From an uncultured bacterium (GTDB taxonomy: Bacteria > Bacteroidota > Bacteroidia > Bacteroidales > Bacteroidaceae), in contig CAJMQU010000080.1 in NCBI GenBank assembly GCA_905215555.1, forward strand, positions 1-11,195: a DNA stretch of 11,195 bases. The letters run 5' to 3'. Below, piece after piece: positions 7,629-11,195 of the stretch. Positions within the stretch are counted from its first letter, which is position 1; every line of letters starts with the position of its first letter. Position numbers and translations under genes: made by a program. The notes under the pieces were generated by a model. The model was not told where the DNA came from. It saw nothing but the letters and a program-made list of their open reading frames with translations, and made no database searches.

Positions 7629-8558
7629 TCAGTCCTCCTTCATGTTAAGCCAGTTTTCATTCCGGGCCATGAGTTTTTTCATGTTCTCCTTCACCCTCTC
7701 GCTTAGATCAGAAGTAGCAATCAGGCGTTCAAGCTTCCCGGCCACCATCCGCTGATACTCCATCGAGATATTTTCCCATCCGTCGTCTTCAAGCTTGCGC
7801 GCCATGCCTTCACGTATCTTCATGCAAGAACGTTGACCGATAAGTTGCTCCAACTCCGAAGGCAGTTTAGTTTCCATTACTTCTCCTTCATCTCCCCGTC
7901 TCACCAGCAGGATGGCTGGTAAATATCGAAGAACAGACTTACCAACAAACGAATTCAGTTTGATTTTTTGCATCTTGGCACTCTGCTGCTTGCAGGTAGT
8001 GAGAAAGTTAGTCATTTGTGCAATCAGAGCTTGTGCATTACGCTTGATGTGTGCTGCGGCAATAGCCTGAGTAGTGGCTAAAGATTCGGTCTGATTGACC
8101 GGTACAGAAGCAATCTGATTATTCACGCGATCCAAAGCAGCCGTTATGTCCCGTTCACAGAAACGGATAACAGGTTTATCCAGTTCGTGAATACGATTGT
8201 GAAGAGCCAGATCCAGTCCTCTGAACAGTTTGGAATAACGTTCTGTCAGGATCACAAAATCATCACCCATTCTTCTCTTCAAATCAAGCAACGCTTCCTG
8301 TTGCTGCATCAATTCGGATGCATACGCACTCACAGAACTCAATGCAGTAGCATTCTTCTGCTCAATCTGAGATGTGACCAGTGAGAAGAATCCTTTATTT
8401 AGTCTTTTACACAGTTTGTTCGTAGCATCCCTCTCAGCGGCTATGACAGCTGCCTCCATAGCAACAACAGCTGTAGTGACCCCGCTGACCTTATCAGATA
8501 CGGTATCTATCTTATTGGCCATGTCGCGGGTATCGACTGTAACATCATATTTTGCCAT
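7629..8558 (-). CDS. Helical protein, smaller member of a paralogous pair
   Basis: Unrecognised family. This 309-residue, mostly alpha-helical protein is the paralogue of the 334-residue product of the next gene. The N-terminal part (about 10-45, TVSDKVSGVTTAVVAMEAAV) looks like an amphipathic helix, followed by long charged helices (about 45-190), a hydrophobic strand RYLPAILLV (211-219) and a helical C-terminus (about 262-309). No signal peptide, membrane segment, nucleotide-binding motif or metal site is visible, so a cytoplasmic structural or adaptor role is the most I would infer. It lies 27 bp after the 761-residue membrane protein gene. Its last codons (MKED, stop) hold the ribosome binding site of the next gene. 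The ATG at 8558 has only an A-rich leader. Two adjacent diverged copies suggest a heteromeric complex. Confidence 0.87.
   Translation of the reverse strand: MAKYDVTVDTRDMANKIDTVSDKVSGVTTAVVAMEAAVIAAERDATNKLCKRLNKGFFSLVTSQIEQKNATALSSVSAYASELMQQQEALLDLKRRMGDDFVILTERYSKLFRGLDLALHNRIHELDKPVIRFCERDITAALDRVNNQIASVPVNQTESLATTQAIAAAHIKRNAQALIAQMTNFLTTCKQQSAKMQKIKLNSFVGKSVLRYLPAILLVRRGDEGEVMETKLPSELEQLIGQRSCMKIREGMARKLEDDGWENISMEYQRMVAGKLERLIATSDLSERVKENMKKLMARNENWLNMKED
7634..7640 (-). promoter_or_regulatory. Strong Shine-Dalgarno for the 334-residue gene
   Basis: AAGGAGG on the minus strand, seven bases before the ATG at 7626 and inside the last codons of the upstream gene. A full consensus site is unusual here: the other starts in the cluster have only A/T-rich leaders, as is common in Bacteroides. 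It confirms the start and suggests strong reinitiation after the upstream stop. Confidence 0.7.
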
Positions 8559-8585
8559 AATCTTTAATTTTCAAGTTTATGAATG

Positions 8586-10871
8586 CTATTTATCTTTTTC
8601 AAGATCACTTAAATCGTCTAAATCATCCAGATCGCTTAAGTCATCCAAGTCATCCAGATCACTCAAATCATCCAGTTCATCCGGAACCTCAGAAACGACA
8701 GAAACTTCAGGTGTTTCAGGAGTTACAGGAATTTCGGGAGTACTAGGAGCCTCAGAAGTAACAAGAATCTCAGGTTCTTTCGGAATGTCCATCTCCTCTG
8801 AAGCCTCTGACATTTCAGGCTTTACCACTTCCGCAGCAGGATTCATTCTGATTGTCTTTTCAGCTTCTTCCACATTTTGGGGAACATATACAGAATATTC
8901 CATTGCATCGCTGTCATCTACCAACTCTGCATGATGATCCAACGTTACATCTTGGCTTTTTTCTTCAATTTCCTGTAAAGAATCGGTAGCTACTCGCGCT
9001 ATATCCAAAGCCATATACTCTTCCACACAATCTTCAACGGCGGGAGCAGGCGGAATATTGGAAGCAAATGCATAAAAAGGATTAATGCTTGCCAAAGGAC
9101 GACGCCTATCATCCAACAGAGCCACATTATCATTAGCATCCACAATTTTCTTTGCCATTCCGTCACGAAGGCTGGCATCGAAATATTCAATAAATCCATA
9201 ATCCTTTGCCTTCCTATTTATATCACCCTGCAAAAACTTCATATAATCTTTAAACTCTTCCTGAGTTTGCTTGAATGAGTCAGATTGCTCGGCAAACTGC
9301 TGCAAGTTGCTTTCCAACTTATCTCCGGCATTCTCTTCCAGTTCCTGGGCATCTCCATCCATCATCTGTTGCAGCATACGCGATTTCATCCGGTCGAGGC
9401 GTTCAAAAGTGGATTGCGCGGCAAGGAACTTCGTCAGATTACTACGCATGATGTTAATGAGGTCATCGCCCGAAGTCCGGTTGCGTCCGTAGAAGTCCTG
9501 AGTTTCACGATGCCATTGGTTCAGATAATCACGTTTTTGGTTATCAATATCATTGTAGATATCCAAACGATTCAAACGCGTCTCTGCCAACAGATTTTGC
9601 ACGATAGGCGCCACAATTTCTTCTTGTATCTGGCTGATACCATAAGGCATTGTCGTGCGGCTACCGTCTTCTGCAACCCATGAATGATCCTTCATATCAT
9701 AACGCACACGCGAACTTTCTTTTAGCTGAAAAGGCGTATAATTTTCAACCGTATCGCGGAAATTAAAGTTCGTTTGACGGATTTTCTCCAGTTCATCCTT
9801 TTCCAGTTTCGGCGAATAATGGTTATAAGACGTTTTCAAGATAGTAAACAATAACTGATTAGAACTATCCACCAACGAACTTGTTGATTTGACCTTTGCT
9901 GCAGCGATAGTCTGCACAGCGTAACCAACATTGGAAATCAAACGTCGCAACACATCTTCAAACTGCTCACTCTGGTCGGACAATGAGTGACGCATTGCAT
10001 TCAATGAATTGAATTGCTCTATCTCTTTGTCATACGCAGCCGTATCAAACACATTCAGTACAGGCGCTCCTGCCGGATTGGCCGTACCATATTCATTCAA
10101 ATAAGAAATAACCGGCGAATCGGGAGGAATTACAGGCATTCCTACAGAAACCGTGTGCAAGTCAGACAGATAAAAAGCACTGTCGCGCAGATTGCGATCC
10201 ATACGGCCAAAGTAATCATAAAACTTCACTTTAGGAATAGAGGTTGAATAATCTTCCGTAGAAACTTCTTCCACTCCTTTACTTTCTTCCACCAAAGGAG
10301 CAGTGGTAGAGAGTTCGTCCAGTTCCCGCAGCTTTTCAGAAAGCGCTCCTTGGTTATTGACTAATTGCAGCTCAAAATTTTGTACCGGACTGTTTCCTGT
10401 ATGGTCAATCACAAAACTCTTATTCTCAAAAGGAACCTGGCTGGCAACAGGAACGTAAACCACTCCCATTTTCTCAATCTTGTAGTCCCTGAATATCTGC
10501 TGATGCTTGTTCTCCAGCTCTTTCAAGTCCACCCCGACATCTTCTATTGATTTACCGCTGGACTTAAACAACTTATAGTTTTTCATTCCCCAATAAAGTC
10601 CGGCTACGGCAATGGCAATACTAAGCCATCCTATCACCGCAATCAATACAAGCCCGGCAACAAGAACTCCAATTCCCACATACATTTGCGTCTGAGCCTT
10701 TTTCTTGCCCGTAGCATTTAGCGTAAGTGAATTCTTTAATTCTCCCATCTCCTTTTCCAATTCCTCCTCTTGCGACACTATTTTTTCCGCCGCATCCTTA
10801 TAAAAATCAAAAAGGATTTTCGCTTGATCCTGATACAAATCCTGCGAAGAAGAAAAAACCTTTCCTTTCAT
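8586..10871 (-). CDS. Membrane-anchored protein with large coiled-coil domain and acidic repeat tail
   Basis: Unrecognised 761-residue protein. Residues about 1-55 are charged and helical. A 34-residue hydrophobic stretch (63-96, from MYVGIGVLVAG to AVAGLYWGM) follows; with lysines on both sides (KKK 56-58; K97, K100, K103) it is best read as a two-helix hairpin with both ends in the cytoplasm. A coiled-coil-prone segment follows (about 110-190), then a large mixed domain (about 210-610) rich in charged helices, for example SNLTKFLAAQSTFERLDRMK (477-496). From about 615 the protein is acidic, then Pro/Thr-rich (about 698-730), and ends in three copies of the nonapeptide LDDLSDLDD (733-758) before EKDK. 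The tail looks disordered and could bind a basic partner. No enzymatic motif is visible. It is the longest gene of the cluster and the only visible membrane anchor, with 41 bp to the Sel1 gene upstream and 27 bp to the paralogous pair downstream. Confidence 0.88.
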   Translation of the reverse strand: MKGKVFSSSQDLYQDQAKILFDFYKDAAEKIVSQEEELEKEMGELKNSLTLNATGKKKAQTQMYVGIGVLVAGLVLIAVIGWLSIAIAVAGLYWGMKNYKLFKSSGKSIEDVGVDLKELENKHQQIFRDYKIEKMGVVYVPVASQVPFENKSFVIDHTGNSPVQNFELQLVNNQGALSEKLRELDELSTTAPLVEESKGVEEVSTEDYSTSIPKVKFYDYFGRMDRNLRDSAFYLSDLHTVSVGMPVIPPDSPVISYLNEYGTANPAGAPVLNVFDTAAYDKEIEQFNSLNAMRHSLSDQSEQFEDVLRRLISNVGYAVQTIAAAKVKSTSSLVDSSNQLLFTILKTSYNHYSPKLEKDELEKIRQTNFNFRDTVENYTPFQLKESSRVRYDMKDHSWVAEDGSRTTMPYGISQIQEEIVAPIVQNLLAETRLNRLDIYNDIDNQKRDYLNQWHRETQDFYGRNRTSGDDLINIMRSNLTKFLAAQSTFERLDRMKSRMLQQMMDGDAQELEENAGDKLESNLQQFAEQSDSFKQTQEEFKDYMKFLQGDINRKAKDYGFIEYFDASLRDGMAKKIVDANDNVALLDDRRRPLASINPFYAFASNIPPAPAVEDCVEEYMALDIARVATDSLQEIEEKSQDVTLDHHAELVDDSDAMEYSVYVPQNVEEAEKTIRMNPAAEVVKPEMSEASEEMDIPKEPEILVTSEAPSTPEIPVTPETPEVSVVSEVPDELDDLSDLDDLDDLSDLDDLDDLSDLEKDK
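8602..8682. repeat. Three tandem 27-bp repeats inside the acidic tail coding region
   Basis: Units at 8602-8628, 8629-8655 and 8656-8682 each begin AGATC and end ATCC on the plus strand. They differ mainly at codon wobble positions while keeping the nonapeptide LDDLSDLDD. The silent differences suggest an older duplication held by protein-level selection. Copy number may vary between strains because 27 bp keeps the reading frame. Confidence 0.85.
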
Positions 10872-10912
10872 ACCTGATATGTTTTTATAGTAAATAAATA
10901 AAATCTGCGTTT

Positions 10913-11195
10913 CTAATTGTATCCTAATTCCAATAATTTACGTTCAGCCAGCGTAAAGCCTTTCGCCTTAGCTTTCCGATACCACATGACTGCTTCAAAT
11001 ATGTCAATGTTTACTCCTTTTCCGGTTTCATACATAAGCCCCAGACAATACTGTGCTTCCGCATTTCCTGCATTAGCCAAAGACTGGTAAATATCGAATG
11101 CTTTCTTATAGTCTCCATCTTGGGTTGCCTCTCTTGCTGCTTCCAATGAATTGGCCTTGGCTTTCTTCTCTACTTTTGCCGGTTCAGCCTGCTGT
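10913..11195 (-). CDS. Sel1-like repeat protein, C-terminal part (start outside window)
   Basis: The reading frame is open to the right edge and ends with TAG at 10913. The visible 94 or so residues begin QQAEPAKVEKKAKA, a Lys/Ala/Pro-rich linker that implies more protein upstream. One clear Sel1-like (TPR-related) helix pair follows: GDYKKAFDIYQSLANAGNAE, then AQYCLGLMYETGKGV and EAVMWYRKAKAKGF, ending in ERKLLELGYN. Sel1 repeats are protein-protein interaction scaffolds. A TTG codon at 11146 could act as a start, but the frame continues in good coding sequence above it, so I treat the gene as cut by the window edge. It lies 41 bp before the 761-residue membrane protein gene on the same strand, probably in the same operon. 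The operon promoter is therefore not in the window. Confidence 0.82.
   Translation of the reverse strand, partial: QQAEPAKVEKKAKANSLEAAREATQDGDYKKAFDIYQSLANAGNAEAQYCLGLMYETGKGVNIDIFEAVMWYRKAKAKGFTLAERKLLELGYN

Noticed and set aside
8602..8682. Possible CRISPR array
   Set aside because: The 27-bp units are directly adjacent with no spacers and lie within a coding frame.
8374..8934. A 186-codon plus-strand frame rich in Ser/Lys repeats
   Set aside because: It is the antisense image of the acidic repeat tail and spans the 3' end of one real gene and the 5' end of another; its low complexity comes from the 27-bp repeats.
11144..11146. TTG as the true start of the Sel1 protein
   Set aside because: The same frame stays open to the window edge with plausible Lys/Ala/Pro-rich coding sequence, so the gene most likely starts outside the window.

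Overview
The window looks like chromosomal DNA of a Bacteroidales bacterium (Bacteroides or a close relative). The strongest sign is the promoter in front of the tRNA at the left edge, TTTG-N19-TAccTTTG, which fits the Bacteroides primary sigma factor consensus rather than the E. coli -35/-10. A carboxynorspermidine/carboxyspermidine decarboxylase, A-rich leaders with few Shine-Dalgarno sites and moderate GC content agree with this. Genus and species cannot be fixed from the sequence alone.

Left part (1-3716), minus strand: the 5' end of a tRNA gene, cut by the window edge, with its own promoter; nspC, a PLP-dependent decarboxylase of the alternative spermidine pathway; a 58-bp palindromic intergenic element; and a full-length UvrD/PcrA DNA helicase. 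These are housekeeping genes.

Middle (3717-5610): a 67-bp divergent spacer separates uvrD from a plus-strand gene for an exported 578-residue protein with a helical N-terminal half and YD-like motifs in its C-terminal half. A bidirectional hairpin terminator at 5563-5603 ends this gene and also the operon that converges on it from the right.

Right part (5611-11195), minus strand: five closely spaced genes, read from right to left. They are a Sel1-repeat protein (start outside the window), a 761-residue membrane-anchored protein with a large predicted cytoplasmic domain and an acidic nonapeptide-repeat tail, two paralogous helical proteins (309 and 334 residues) and a beta-solenoid, bactofilin-like protein of 323 residues. 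Gaps are 41, 27, 2 and 39 bp, and the set ends at the shared terminator, so it is very probably one operon. I recognise no enzyme, transposase, toxin or regulator in it. All the architectures suggest structural or scaffolding proteins at or near the inner membrane: an anchored coiled-coil protein, a duplicated helical protein that may form hetero-oligomers, a solenoid that may polymerise, and a Sel1 adaptor. This is the best candidate in the window for an undescribed system. Its function is unknown, and the assembly idea is inference.
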